Positions 34,505 through 43,374 of a stretch of 64,000 nucleotides of DNA are shown piece by piece. The notes under the pieces were generated by a model. It was not told the origin of the DNA. It worked only from the letters and a program-made list of their open reading frames with translations, and did no database searches. The stretch is from contig NZ_CP007029.1 in assembly GCF_000227685.2 (NCBI RefSeq), positions 966,501 to 1,030,500 on the forward strand. Reading direction: 5' to 3'. Numbering within the stretch: the first letter of the stretch is position 1; every line of letters starts with the position of its first letter. Made by a program: the position numbers and the translations under genes. This stretch comes from Thioalkalivibrio paradoxus ARh 1 (GTDB lineage: Bacteria > Pseudomonadota > Gammaproteobacteria > Ectothiorhodospirales > Ectothiorhodospiraceae).

Positions 34505-35872
34505 TCATCCGCGGCTGTCTTCCGGAATCAGCCTCAGGCGGTGCAGCTTGCGCCAGAGCGTGGTGCGGTCGATACCCAGGCTGCGTGCGGCCAGCGTCCG
34601 GTTGCCGTCGTGTGCGGTCAGGGCCGCCTCCAGCATCTCGCGCTCTTTCCGCTCCTTTGCCGAGAACGACAGACCCTCCGTTGCCGCACCTGCGTCGGGG
34701 GTTGCGGCCGGAGCGTCGGTCGATGGCAGCACCCCTGCCAGGGCGTGGCTGGCGATATGTCCGCTGGCATCCGCCTGCAGGCGCAGCCATTCCAGCACGT
34801 GTCCGAGTTCCCGGAAGTTGCCGGGCCAGCGGTGCTGTACGAGGCGTTCGCGAACGGCCGAATCTGGTTTGATCCCGTGATGGGATGACCAGCGGTCCAG
34901 ACAGCTGGCGAGGTCGGCCAGGCGTTCGCGTAGCGGCGGCAGGCGGATGGTGATGCCGGCCAGCCGGTGGTAGAGGTCGGTTCGAAATGCGGGGCCGGAC
35001 CGGGATCCTGCAGACAGGTCGGCGCTGGTGGTCGCAATCAGGTGGAAGTCAGCCCGCCGGATCCGGTTTTCGCCGGCGCGTTCGAACCGGCCGCTATCCA
35101 GTACCCGCAACAGCGCCGCCTGCAGGCGCGGCGACATGGCGGCCACTTCGTCCAGCAGCAAGGTGCCGCCGTGCGCGTATTCCAGGCGGCCGATGCGCTC
35201 CGCGTCGGCACCCGGAAACGCGCCCTGAACGTGGCCGAACAATTCGGACACGAGGCCGGCGTCGGCAATCGTCGCGCCATGAAGTTCTTCCAGCCGGGCA
35301 TGGCGGCGTGGACCGATCCGGTGCAGTTCGCGCGCCAGCGCGGTCTTGCCGGTGCCGCTTTCGCCAAGGATCAGCAAGGGGCTGCCGGCGCCTGCGGCAC
35401 GACGGGCGAGGTCCAAGGCAGTGCGGGTATCCGGGTCGCTCGATTCGAGCACTGAATCGGGCGCGTAGCCCCCTGGAGGGGCCTCTGGGTCGCCCGCGGA
35501 GACGACCTGTAGCCGGACCAGCCTTAGCTGGCGTTGCCGCTGAGGATCCGCGAGGTTCGCAGTGACGATGCGCGCGCGCACCGGCCGTTCGCGGACCACG
35601 AGGTCAGCATGAAAATCGAGCGCGCGCGAGGAGGGTCTGCCAGCGGCGTCATGCTCGCCGGCGTCGATTGCCGCACGGATCAGCAGTTGCTGAAGGTTGA
35701 CCGATCCCAGGCGCAGGGTCGAGTCGAACTTGCTGTCCGCCGGCTGTCCAAGGAGTTCGGCCAGCGCCCGGTTATGCGTGACAATGCGGCCGAGTTCGTC
35801 TATGACCAGCGAGGCCTCGCGGAACTGTTCGACGAAACCCTGGATCAGTGCGAGGTATGGATCGGTGGACAC
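34505..35872 (-). CDS. NtrC-type AAA+ regulator with PAS domain and altered GAFTGA loop
   Basis: A 455-residue enhancer-binding-type regulator. N-terminal PAS-like sensor (residues ~10-120: FREASLVIDELGRIVTHNRAL), then AAA+ ATPase: Walker A GESGTGKT (170-177), Walker B GTLLLDEV (236-243), FRTDLYHRLAGI and WPGNFREL. The C-terminal Fis HTH is NRTLAARSLGIDRTTLWRKL. The sigma-54 contact loop reads GAFPGA (217-222) instead of GAFTGA; the Thr is central to sigma-54 activation, so the protein may act differently. GTG start at 35872. Convergent with thrC and divergent from the adaptor/RND operon, its possible target. Confidence 0.88.
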   Translation of the reverse strand: MSTDPYLALIQGFVEQFREASLVIDELGRIVTHNRALAELLGQPADSKFDSTLRLGSVNLQQLLIRAAIDAGEHDAAGRPSSRALDFHADLVVRERPVRARIVTANLADPQRQRQLRLVRLQVVSAGDPEAPPGGYAPDSVLESSDPDTRTALDLARRAAGAGSPLLILGESGTGKTALARELHRIGPRRHARLEELHGATIADAGLVSELFGHVQGAFPGADAERIGRLEYAHGGTLLLDEVAAMSPRLQAALLRVLDSGRFERAGENRIRRADFHLIATTSADLSAGSRSGPAFRTDLYHRLAGITIRLPPLRERLADLASCLDRWSSHHGIKPDSAVRERLVQHRWPGNFRELGHVLEWLRLQADASGHIASHALAGVLPSTDAPAATPDAGAATEGLSFSAKERKEREMLEAALTAHDGNRTLAARSLGIDRTTLWRKLHRLRLIPEDSRG

Positions 35873-35884
35873 GGCGCTTGGCTC

Positions 35885-36009
35885 GTTGCAGGCTGTTGCC
35901 AGTTTGCCAGTGCGGCTGCAACATCTGCAATCCGATTCACGGGGCTGAACGCCTTGCGGGAGAGGAAGACAGGCGGTCGTTATCGGTGGCGCGGCCGCTG
36001 TTGCAACAG
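35885..36009. promoter_or_regulatory. repeated TGTTGC/GCAACA elements (candidate enhancer sites)
   Basis: Several copies of TGTTGC or its complement GCAACA lie between the regulator and the adaptor/RND operon: GGCTGTTGCCAG near 35891, GGCTGCAACATC near 35914, and the perfect 12-bp palindrome CTGTTGCAACAG at 35998-36009. They are candidate binding sites for the neighbouring Fis-HTH regulator. Inferred from repetition and position. Confidence 0.45.
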
Positions 36010-36041
36010 TGGGTTGCTGCCTTGAACGTGTCGATCATCGA

Positions 36042-36072
36042 TTACGCACTAATTTATATATTAGGTTATACT
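36042..36072 (+). promoter_or_regulatory. AT-rich promoter with palindrome before adaptor/RND operon
   Basis: The perfect -10 hexamer TATACT at 36067-36072 is preceded by an AT-rich palindrome CTAAT-6-ATTAG (36049-36064) in the -35 region, in an otherwise GC-rich context. The palindrome looks like an operator that would block the promoter. No sigma-54 -24/-12 pair with correct spacing was found. The leader to the adaptor start is ~180 nt. Confidence 0.5.
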
Positions 36073-36254
36073 TATTCAGGTGGCCCGCGGAAGCTCCGCG
36101 CGATCCGGGCGGCGTGTTCTGGCCGAGGCATCGATCCGGCACACGGGCGCGGTGGGTTATGGTAAAAAGGACTTTCCTTCAGGCCGGATGTCTCGACCCG
36201 GCCGCAATTCAGCCTGCGGACCGATTTGCCAGCGCCTACACTCAAGATTTCGAC

Positions 36255-37436
36255 ATGAAGACGAATATGACTCCAAGCAGAGTATTTCTGGCTGCCCTGG
36301 CTGCAGCCGCGTTTGCGCTCGCGGGCGTCGTCCAGGCGCAGTACGGGCGGGTGATCACCGCGGAGGCCGCGGCCGCGGGAGAACAAACGATCAGCGGCAC
36401 GGTGGTGCCATTCCGGGAGGTCACCCTCACGGCGCAGATCGGCGGTCGGGTGACGCTGGTTGCCGGTGCCGAGGGCGATTTCTTCGACCGCGACGAGGTA
36501 TTGGTCGCCATCAGCGACGAGCGTTTGACCGCCCAGCGGCGGCAGGCGCTGGCCGAACTGCGTTCGGCCGAAGCGGCGATGCGCGAGGCGCAGATGCAGT
36601 ACGGCCGGGAGGTTGCGTCGCCGCGGGCGCGCGACATCGGCCAGATGCCGGGCATGGGGATTCCGTCGATGTTCGACCAGCTGGTCACGCGCCCGATGGG
36701 TTCGATGGCGGGGATGGGCGATCCCACGGTCGAGCGGCAGGCGGATCTGTACTCGCGCTACATCGGAATCGACCAGGCCGCGTCGCGCTGGCAGCAGGCA
36801 CGCTCGCGCCTCGAGGAGATCGACTCCGCGATTCGCGATACCCGCTCCGTGGCCCCGTTCTCCGGGCTGATCATGCACAAGCACGTTGAGGAGGGGGACA
36901 CGGTCCAGCCCGGGCACCCGCTCGTGACCTTCGGTCATGTCGAGTTCCTGCGCGTGGAAGCCGATATTCCAGCCCGGCTGGTCGGGCGTCTGCGCGTGGG
37001 CGACATGGTGCGCGTGACCCTCGACGTGGGCAAGACCGAAGTGGATGCGCGGGTCGCGCAGATCTTCCCGATCGCCGATCCGCAGCGGCACACCGTCACC
37101 GTGAAATTCGACCTGCCCCGCGGCGTTCCGGGCGGTCCGGGAATGTATGCAGACGTGCACATTCCGGGGACCGAAGCCACCCCGGGCGTCGTCCGGATTC
37201 CGCTGTCGGCGATCGTCCCGGGGGGGGCCCTTCCCAGGGTGGCCGTGGTCGAACCCGATGGCACGACGCGAGTGCGGATGGTGCGACTGGGCTCCGTGCA
37301 GGGTGACATGGTGACCGTGCTTTCCGGTCTCGAGCCGGGCGACCGGCTGCTGGATTCGCCCGATGCCACGATCCGTTCCGGCGAACGTGTCGAGCCCGGC
37401 ACCGGTCCGCGCCCGTCAGGCCCCCGCTTCCGCTAA
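36255..37436 (+). CDS. RND efflux periplasmic adaptor (MFP)
   Basis: A 393-residue membrane-fusion protein with a signal sequence (VFLAALAAAAFALAGVVQAQ). Lipoyl half VTLTAQIGGRVTLVAGAEGD, alpha-hairpin EEIDSAIRDT, second lipoyl half VAPFSGLIMHKHVEEGDTV and beta-barrel IPLSAIVPGGALPRVAVVEP. Odd: the hairpin contains a Met/Gly-rich stretch (residues ~125-155, including GQMPGMGIPSMF and RPMGSMAGMG), unusual for adaptors and suggestive of metal or hydrophobic contacts. The pump gene follows after 96 bp. No outer-membrane factor gene is nearby. Confidence 0.88.
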   Translation: MKTNMTPSRVFLAALAAAAFALAGVVQAQYGRVITAEAAAAGEQTISGTVVPFREVTLTAQIGGRVTLVAGAEGDFFDRDEVLVAISDERLTAQRRQALAELRSAEAAMREAQMQYGREVASPRARDIGQMPGMGIPSMFDQLVTRPMGSMAGMGDPTVERQADLYSRYIGIDQAASRWQQARSRLEEIDSAIRDTRSVAPFSGLIMHKHVEEGDTVQPGHPLVTFGHVEFLRVEADIPARLVGRLRVGDMVRVTLDVGKTEVDARVAQIFPIADPQRHTVTVKFDLPRGVPGGPGMYADVHIPGTEATPGVVRIPLSAIVPGGALPRVAVVEPDGTTRVRMVRLGSVQGDMVTVLSGLEPGDRLLDSPDATIRSGERVEPGTGPRPSGPRFR

Positions 37437-37532
37437 CCCCCGCTAGCCGCTGGGCCGGGAGCCGGCCCACCAGGAGGAGTTGCGGCCGTTCCCGGCCGCA
37501 CCGGGACACAAAGAACGAGACTGATAACAACC

Positions 37533-40500
37533 ATGTCCGAGCAAAAAACTCAGCAGGCAGGCGAAGGCCAGGAACCCGAAAAGGATCTCGGCCTCGCCGG
37601 CCGGATGGCCCAGAGCTTCATTCACTCTCCGCTGTCTCCGCTACTCCTGCTGGCGACGCTGGCCATTGGTGTGCTGGGTTTGATCATCACCCCGCGCCAG
37701 GAGGATCCGCAGATCTCGGTGCCGATGGTCGACGTCTTCGTGTCCTACCCGGGGGTTCCGTCGGAACAGGTGGCCAGCCTGGTCGCGCGGCCGCTGGAAC
37801 GCCTGATGAGCGAGATGTCCGGGGTCGACAACGTGTACTCGATCTCGCACCGCGGTCAGGCGATGGTCACGGTGCAGTTCGATGTCGGCGAGGAAATGGA
37901 ATCCTCGATCGTGAAGGTGCATGACAAGCTGATGTCGAACCGGGATCTGATGCCGCCCGGGGTGTCGGAGCCGATGGTCAAGCCGAAGGGTGTCGATGAC
38001 GTCCCGACCGTCACACTGACCCTTTGGTCGCATGATCTCGACGACGCGCTGCTTCGACAGATTGCGCTGGATAGCCTGCAATACCTGAACGAGGTGCCGA
38101 ATACCTCCCAGAGCTTCGTGGTCAGCGGGCGCGAGGAAATGGTGCGGGTGGAAGTCCAGCCGGAGCGCCTTGCCGGCCACAACGTGACGATGGAGCAGAT
38201 CGCTCAGGCGCTACAGGCCGCGAACTCCGAACGGACCGCCGGCAGCGTCGAGATCGGCGCGACCAGCACCCCGATCTACACCGGTGCGTTCCTTCGGGAC
38301 GCCGAGGATATCGGCCGCATCCTGGTTACCGTCGAGGAAGGGCGTCCCGTCTACGTCCGCGACGTGGCGGAAGTGATCTACGGACCCGGCGAAGTCGACC
38401 GCTTCGTGCGCTATTACACCGGCGTCGCGGGCCACCATGCCGACGAGGCGCCCGAGGGCGCCGCCGCGGTCACGATCGCCATTGCGAAGAAGGAAGGCAG
38501 CAACGGCGTGGCCGTGGCCAACGGCATCCTCGAGCGGCTGGAGATGCTCAAGGGGCAGGTCATTCCCGACAACGTCGAGGTTTCCGTTACCCGCAACTAC
38601 GGCGAGACTGCGAACGCGAAGGTGAACGAGCTGATGTTCAAGCTGTTCATCGCGACCGCCGCGGTGACGGTGCTGGTGTTCATCTTCCTCGGTCTGCGGG
38701 CAGCGGTGGTGGTGCTGATCGTGATCCCGGTCGTGCTGCTGTTCACCGTGTTCAGCGCCTGGCTGATGGGGTACACCATCGACCGGGTCAGCCTGTTCGC
38801 GCTGATCTTTGCGATCGGTATCCTCGTCGACGACGCGATCGTGGTGGTCGAGAACATCTATCGCCGCTGGCTGATGAAACGCGGCGTTGACACCGAGACG
38901 ACGGTGGACGCGGTGGCCGAGGTCGGCAACCCGACCATTCTCGCGACCTTTACCGTCATCGCGGCGCTGCTGCCAATGGGTTTCGTGACCGGCATGATGG
39001 GCCCGTACATGCAGCCGATCCCAGCGCTGGGTTCGGTGGCGATGCTGTTCTCGCTGGTGGCGGCCTTCCTGTTCACGCCCTGGCTTGCGTGGCGCCTGCG
39101 CCCGACGATCGACTACCTGCAGCGGGCCGAGGAGAAGGAACACAAGCAGAACGAGATGATGGGGCGGTTCTTTTCCAAGGCCATCCCCGGGCTCGTGCAC
39201 AACCGTGTGTACGGTTGGGGGTTCCTGATCGGGATCGTCGTGGTGTTCTTTCTCACCGTGATGCTGTTCTTCACCAAGGATGTTTCGGTGAAGATGCTGC
39301 CGCTGGACAACAAGCCCGAATTCAACGTGGTGATCAACTTCCCGGAGGGCACTGCACTGCCGCGCACGGCGACGCTCACCCATGATCTCGCGATGGTGCT
39401 CCGCGAACTGCCCGAGGTGACGGCCGTTCAGGCCTACGTCGGGACTGCCTCGCCGTTCAACTTCAACGGTCTGGTGCGGCATTATTATCTGCGCCAGGAA
39501 CCCTGGCAGGCCGATATCCAGGTTCAGCTCGTCGACAAGGGCGACCGCAAGAGGAGCAGTCACGAGATCGCGGTCGAGGCGCGCGAGATTCTTGCCCCGA
39601 TCGCCCACGCCGCCGGTGCGCGGGTCCAGGTCGTCGAGATGCCGCCCGGTCCGCCGGTACTGCAATCGGTGGTGGCGGAAGTCTACGGGCCCGAGCCCGA
39701 GATTCGCCGCCGCGTTGCGCGGGATCTCGAACGCATGTTCGATAACGCACCGCATCTCGACGACGTCGACAGCTTCCTGCAGGCGCAGTACGACGTCTGG
39801 CACTTCATCGTGGAACGCGACAAGGCGTTGCGTCGGGGCGTGACGGTCGACGCGGTCAACCGTACGCTCGAGACCGCGGTCGGCGGCCAAATCGTCGGCG
39901 ACGTGAAGGCCCGGTCGCTGGTCGAGCCGCATCTGATCCAGATCCGCCTGCCGATGGTCGTGCGCTCGGATCTGCAGCGACTGCTGTTGCTGCCGGTGCC
40001 GAACATGGCCGGAGGCTCGGTGCCTTTATCGGAGCTGGGTGAGTTCGTGCGCCTGCCCCAGGACGAACCGATCTTCCACAAGAATCTGCGGCCGGTCGAG
40101 TACGTGACCGCCGAGACGGTGGGCCGCCTGGCGGCGCCGATCTATGGCATGCTCGAGGTTCAGGAGCAGTTGAAGGAATACCGCCTGCCTGGCGGAGGCG
40201 AACTCAAGCCTCACTGGGTGGGGCCGCCCCCGAACGACGGCAACGTAGCGTTCGAGTGGGCGGGCGAGTGGACGGTCACCTACGAGACCTTCCGCGATAT
40301 GGGCATCGCATTCGCGATCGCACTGGTGCTGATCTACATGCTGGTCGTCTGGGAGTTCGGAAACTTCCTGTTGCCGGCCATCGTAATGGCTCCGATCCCG
40401 CTGACGCTGATCGGGATCATTCCCGGCCACTGGCTGCTCGGAGCCGAATTCACCGCGACCTCGATGATCGGTTTTATCGCACTCGCAGGAATCATCGTCC

Positions 40501-41567
40501 GGAACTCGATCCTGTTGGTGGACTTCGCGCGGCATCAGGTGGCGGAAGGGCAGTCGGTGATGGACGCGATGATTAACGCCTGCCAGGCGCGCACTCGGCC
40601 GATCCTGATCACCGCGTTCGCGCTGCTCGCGGGTTCCAGCGTGATTCTGTTCGATCCGATCTTCCAGGGCATGGCCATCTCGCTGATGTTCGGCACGATC
40701 GTCGCCACGCTGCTGACTCTGCTGGTCATTCCTCTCGGCTGCATCAGTGCCCGACGCACCTTGGAGGCGAACGCGGCCGGTGGGGGTTCCGGAGGTGCCG
40801 CCGCGTGTGCCGTGCAGACCGAACCGAACGGTGAGCCAGATCAGGGAGGCCCCAGGTTCCCGTCCAGTACGAAGATGACCGACCCGGCGGGTGGCCCCGT
40901 GATGAAGTTCATCGGGTTGACCGGTCTCTATCTGCGGTCGCTGGCAGCCAGCTTTGTCGAAGGTGTGGTGCAGCTGTTGCGTGCGCTTGCACGCTGGATC
41001 CTGCGTCTGGTGGGGGGCGGTGACGGTCCGCGGCCAGGCGGTGGCGGTCCTGCGGCGCCTCCGGATGGCGGTGGTGGTGGCGGCCCTGCCGGGGGTACTC
41101 CCCGCGGAGATGCGCCATCGGGTGCACAGGGGACGCAGGCGGAACCCGGCGAGCACGGCGAATCGCGCGGTCGTGCCGAGGCGCCGGAGCATCGGTCCGA
41201 AAACGAGCCGCAACCCGACCGCAAACGCAGTGCCGGCAGTGGACGCGCCGGGGCCGAAAACACCGAAAAGGCCCCATCAGGCACTGCCGTCCCGGCCGCC
41301 GACGAGGAACCGAAGGCGACCCGCGCATCTACCGGACAAGAGCCCCCAACCAGGCGCGCTTCCAAACCGGCTTCGGGGCGGGCCAAGCCCAGGGCGGACG
41401 CAGATGCCGAGGCGTCTGCGTCCAAGGGCGGGGCTCGGCTGGGCAGCACCGACCACAGCACCGGGGCCCACGAGGCAGAATCCGACGATGATGAAGCCGC
41501 CAAAGGCGCGTCGTCGGGTTCCGCAGCAAGCGGTGCTCGCCGCCGGCGCGGCATTCGCTTGAAATGA
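37533..41567 (+). CDS. RND-superfamily transporter with ~270-residue C-terminal extension
   Basis: A 1344-residue inner-membrane proton-driven pump; RND permeases are usually ~1030-1070. TM1 is LSPLLLLATLAIGVLGLII; the porter domain starts ISVPMVDVFVSYPGVPSEQV; TM4 carries the proton-relay Asp pair in FAIGILVDDAIVVVENIY; a second half repeats the fold, ending near residue 1070 (SLMFGTIVATLLTLLVIPLG). Beyond that comes a hydrophobic patch (FVEGVVQLLRALARWILRLV) and a Gly/Pro/Ala/Glu/Lys-rich disordered tail to RRRRGIRLK. The tail is in frame, GC-rich but not repeated elsewhere. Substrate unknown. Confidence 0.9.
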   Translation: MSEQKTQQAGEGQEPEKDLGLAGRMAQSFIHSPLSPLLLLATLAIGVLGLIITPRQEDPQISVPMVDVFVSYPGVPSEQVASLVARPLERLMSEMSGVDNVYSISHRGQAMVTVQFDVGEEMESSIVKVHDKLMSNRDLMPPGVSEPMVKPKGVDDVPTVTLTLWSHDLDDALLRQIALDSLQYLNEVPNTSQSFVVSGREEMVRVEVQPERLAGHNVTMEQIAQALQAANSERTAGSVEIGATSTPIYTGAFLRDAEDIGRILVTVEEGRPVYVRDVAEVIYGPGEVDRFVRYYTGVAGHHADEAPEGAAAVTIAIAKKEGSNGVAVANGILERLEMLKGQVIPDNVEVSVTRNYGETANAKVNELMFKLFIATAAVTVLVFIFLGLRAAVVVLIVIPVVLLFTVFSAWLMGYTIDRVSLFALIFAIGILVDDAIVVVENIYRRWLMKRGVDTETTVDAVAEVGNPTILATFTVIAALLPMGFVTGMMGPYMQPIPALGSVAMLFSLVAAFLFTPWLAWRLRPTIDYLQRAEEKEHKQNEMMGRFFSKAIPGLVHNRVYGWGFLIGIVVVFFLTVMLFFTKDVSVKMLPLDNKPEFNVVINFPEGTALPRTATLTHDLAMVLRELPEVTAVQAYVGTASPFNFNGLVRHYYLRQEPWQADIQVQLVDKGDRKRSSHEIAVEAREILAPIAHAAGARVQVVEMPPGPPVLQSVVAEVYGPEPEIRRRVARDLERMFDNAPHLDDVDSFLQAQYDVWHFIVERDKALRRGVTVDAVNRTLETAVGGQIVGDVKARSLVEPHLIQIRLPMVVRSDLQRLLLLPVPNMAGGSVPLSELGEFVRLPQDEPIFHKNLRPVEYVTAETVGRLAAPIYGMLEVQEQLKEYRLPGGGELKPHWVGPPPNDGNVAFEWAGEWTVTYETFRDMGIAFAIALVLIYMLVVWEFGNFLLPAIVMAPIPLTLIGIIPGHWLLGAEFTATSMIGFIALAGIIVRNSILLVDFARHQVAEGQSVMDAMINACQARTRPILITAFALLAGSSVILFDPIFQGMAISLMFGTIVATLLTLLVIPLGCISARRTLEANAAGGGSGGAAACAVQTEPNGEPDQGGPRFPSSTKMTDPAGGPVMKFIGLTGLYLRSLAASFVEGVVQLLRALARWILRLVGGGDGPRPGGGGPAAPPDGGGGGGPAGGTPRGDAPSGAQGTQAEPGEHGESRGRAEAPEHRSENEPQPDRKRSAGSGRAGAENTEKAPSGTAVPAADEEPKATRASTGQEPPTRRASKPASGRAKPRADADAEASASKGGARLGSTDHSTGAHEAESDDDEAAKGASSGSAASGARRRRGIRLK

Positions 41568-41603
41568 TTTACCCACGACTCTCAATGCAAGGAGATCGAC
41601 CTT

Positions 41604-42218
41604 ATGAAGCATGAAGTGAGCAAGCGTTTCGGCAAGTTTTCCCTGACCGCACTGGCCGTGGCCACGGCGTTCGCACTCGCGGGTGGCGCTCAGGCAGAGG
41701 AAGGGCAGGAAAAGACCGCTGCCGGCTACGGTTACGGCGTTCCGGCCTATGGCCAGGCTCCGATGGGCTACGGCCCGCGTCACGGCTATGGCCCGCGTGA
41801 GGGCTTTGGTCCCCGGCATGGCTATGGAATGCCGCCGCGCCCGGACTTCATGGATCGTGAAAGGCCGGCGTTCGAACCGCCGCCCTGGGTCCGCGAGGGT
41901 TACCCCGCCGAGATGCCGGAGATGTCCGAGGAGATGAAGGCGCTGATGGCCGAGCGCGAGGAGCGCATGAAGGAAATCGAAGCCGAGCGCAAGGCGTACA
42001 TGGAGAAGATGGAAGCCGAGCGCAAGGAGTACATGGAGCAGATGGAAGCGATGCACGAGGCGCGCATGAAGGCGATGGAGGCCGGGCGCGCGGCCTATAT
42101 GGAAGAAATGGAACGGCAGCGCAAAGAGATCATGAAAATGATGGAAGAGCGCCGCAAGGGAATGGAAGAGCGTGGCGCGGACCGCGGCGGGTACGGCTAC
42201 GCCCCGGCCGCCGAGTAA
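41604..42218 (+). CDS. exported GYG-repeat / Met-Glu coiled-coil protein
   Basis: A 204-residue secreted protein. Signal peptide (LTALAVATAFALAGGAQA), then a Gly/Tyr/Pro-rich region (AAGYGYGVPAYGQAPMGYG, HGYGPREGFGPRHGYG), then from ~residue 110 a long charged coiled coil with repeated KxYMExMExx units (RKAYMEKMEAERKEYMEQME), and a final GGYGYAPAAE. The mix of Gly/Tyr repeats and coiled coil resembles coat or scaffold proteins. No domain family recognised. It starts 36 bp after the RND gene and may share its transcript. Confidence 0.75.
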   Translation: MKHEVSKRFGKFSLTALAVATAFALAGGAQAEEGQEKTAAGYGYGVPAYGQAPMGYGPRHGYGPREGFGPRHGYGMPPRPDFMDRERPAFEPPPWVREGYPAEMPEMSEEMKALMAEREERMKEIEAERKAYMEKMEAERKEYMEQMEAMHEARMKAMEAGRAAYMEEMERQRKEIMKMMEERRKGMEERGADRGGYGYAPAAE

Positions 42219-42288
42219 GCGCAGCGCTTGGCGCTGCGGGTGACCGCGACGATGCGGTTACCCGCGGCGTGACAGGAGATCGGGGGCG

Positions 42289-42831
42289 ATGAACGATAGG
42301 GCAGCGGATCGCGCAACGCGACTGGCGCCACGCTGGGCGTTTGGGCCGTGCATTGCGCTCTGCCTGTTGCTGGGAGGGGATGTCCCGGCCCGCGATCGCA
42401 ATCCCTGGGCGGTCCCGGACCATCGGCCTCCGGCACCGACCTATCAGCCCTATAATGATGGACGGTTTGCCCCGCCGGAATATGACCCGACTTTTGATCG
42501 ACGTCGGCCCAGGGACCCCGTAGCTCCACTGACCCAGCCCGGTACGCGCTATGACGAGATGCTGCGCCACACGCCCGGCATTTCGTATGGACTGCAAGCG
42601 CCGGGTGTTGCGGGTACGCTCTACCCGGGGCTTGGGGACAGCTACGGGCTGTTGTCGCCCTGGTCGCTGGGGTACCCGGGGCTCGGTCTTTATCCGGGGC
42701 TGCTTCCGTACGGAGGCTATCCGGGTAGTAGTATGCTCTATCCTGGAACCGGTCTTGGTACGTCCGGGCTGTTGTCGCCGCTCTACGGATCTCCACTGGG
42801 CACCGTTCCGCTGTTTGGACTCCACTATTGA
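42289..42831 (+). CDS. exported Pro/Gly/Leu/Tyr-rich protein
   Basis: A 180-residue protein with a likely signal or anchor (APRWAFGPCIALCLLLGGD) and a low-complexity mature part: PDHRPPAPTYQPYNDGRFA, then repeats of YPGLG, LLSP and YGS type (LGYPGLGLYPGLLPYGGYPG). No family recognised. Its composition and its place between two Gly/Tyr-rich exported proteins suggest a shared surface or globule role. The start at 42289 has GGGGGCG upstream, a weak ribosome site. Confidence 0.6.
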   Translation: MNDRAADRATRLAPRWAFGPCIALCLLLGGDVPARDRNPWAVPDHRPPAPTYQPYNDGRFAPPEYDPTFDRRRPRDPVAPLTQPGTRYDEMLRHTPGISYGLQAPGVAGTLYPGLGDSYGLLSPWSLGYPGLGLYPGLLPYGGYPGSSMLYPGTGLGTSGLLSPLYGSPLGTVPLFGLHY

Positions 42832-42942
42832 GCATGGCGACTGAAGCACAATCGACCGAAGAACAATAATGCGTGCTGGTTGATGGCCCTCTTGGCCGGC
42901 ATGCAGTTCAAACGAGGGCCGAACTCCCATTGGAGGTTGTAC

Positions 42943-43302
42943 ATGAGTAAGATCGTTAAGGCAGTTGTTCTGGCTGCGTCCCTTGGTGCCCTTTCCGCGG
43001 CCCCGATGATGGCTTCGGCGCAGTGGGGTGGTCCCGGTGGCTGGGGTGGTCCTGGCGGCTGGGGTGGGCCGGGGTATGGATACGGCGGCCCCGGCTACGG
43101 CTACGGCCCGGGGTATGGTCGCGGTCTGGGTGACATGTTCGGCTTCGGCGACATGTTCAGCGACTTCGACTTCTCGGCTCGCGGTACCGGCCGCGGTCAC
43201 GGCTACGGCCGCGGCTACGGTGATGCCTACGGCTATGGCCAACCCTACGGGTACGGGCCGGGTCACGGCTACGGCCCCGGCTACGGTGGCCCGCGCTGGT
43301 AA
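42943..43302 (+). CDS. sulfur-globule-type protein
   Basis: A 119-residue exported protein: signal peptide ([20 protein letters not shown]), then GWGGPG repeats, [12 protein letters not shown], the family-like core [19 protein letters not shown], and [16 protein letters not shown] repeats to the end. The GDMF...DFDF core between Gly/Tyr arrays is characteristic of sulfur globule envelope proteins (Sgp) of purple and colourless sulfur bacteria, which coat periplasmic sulfur deposits. Start at 42943 has TGGAGG upstream. A strong terminator follows. Identification from composition and core motif. Confidence 0.8.
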   Translation: MSKIVKAVVLAASLGALSAAPMMASAQWGGPGGWGGPGGWGGPGYGYGGPGYGYGPGYGRGLGDMFGFGDMFSDFDFSARGTGRGHGYGRGYGDAYGYGQPYGYGPGHGYGPGYGGPRW

Positions 43303-43319
43303 GCTCGCCGTAAGTGCAG

Positions 43320-43350
43320 CCTGCCCGGTCTCGACCGGGCAGGTTCTTTC
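43320..43350 (+). terminator. Rho-independent terminator after the sulfur-globule-type gene
   Basis: A perfect 10-bp stem (CCTGCCCGGT at 43320-43329, ACCGGGCAGG at 43334-43343) with a 4-nt loop CTCG, followed by TTCTTTC. It separates the globule-type gene from parA, so parA needs its own promoter or read-through. Confidence 0.85.
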
Positions 43351-43374
43351 CACTTTGTCGTATCGAGGCCGTGC

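Noticed and set aside
36076-36095. Sigma-54 promoter before the adaptor gene
   Set aside because: A GG...GC pair is present but the spacing is one base short and the consensus is poor; a TATACT -10 just upstream is better.
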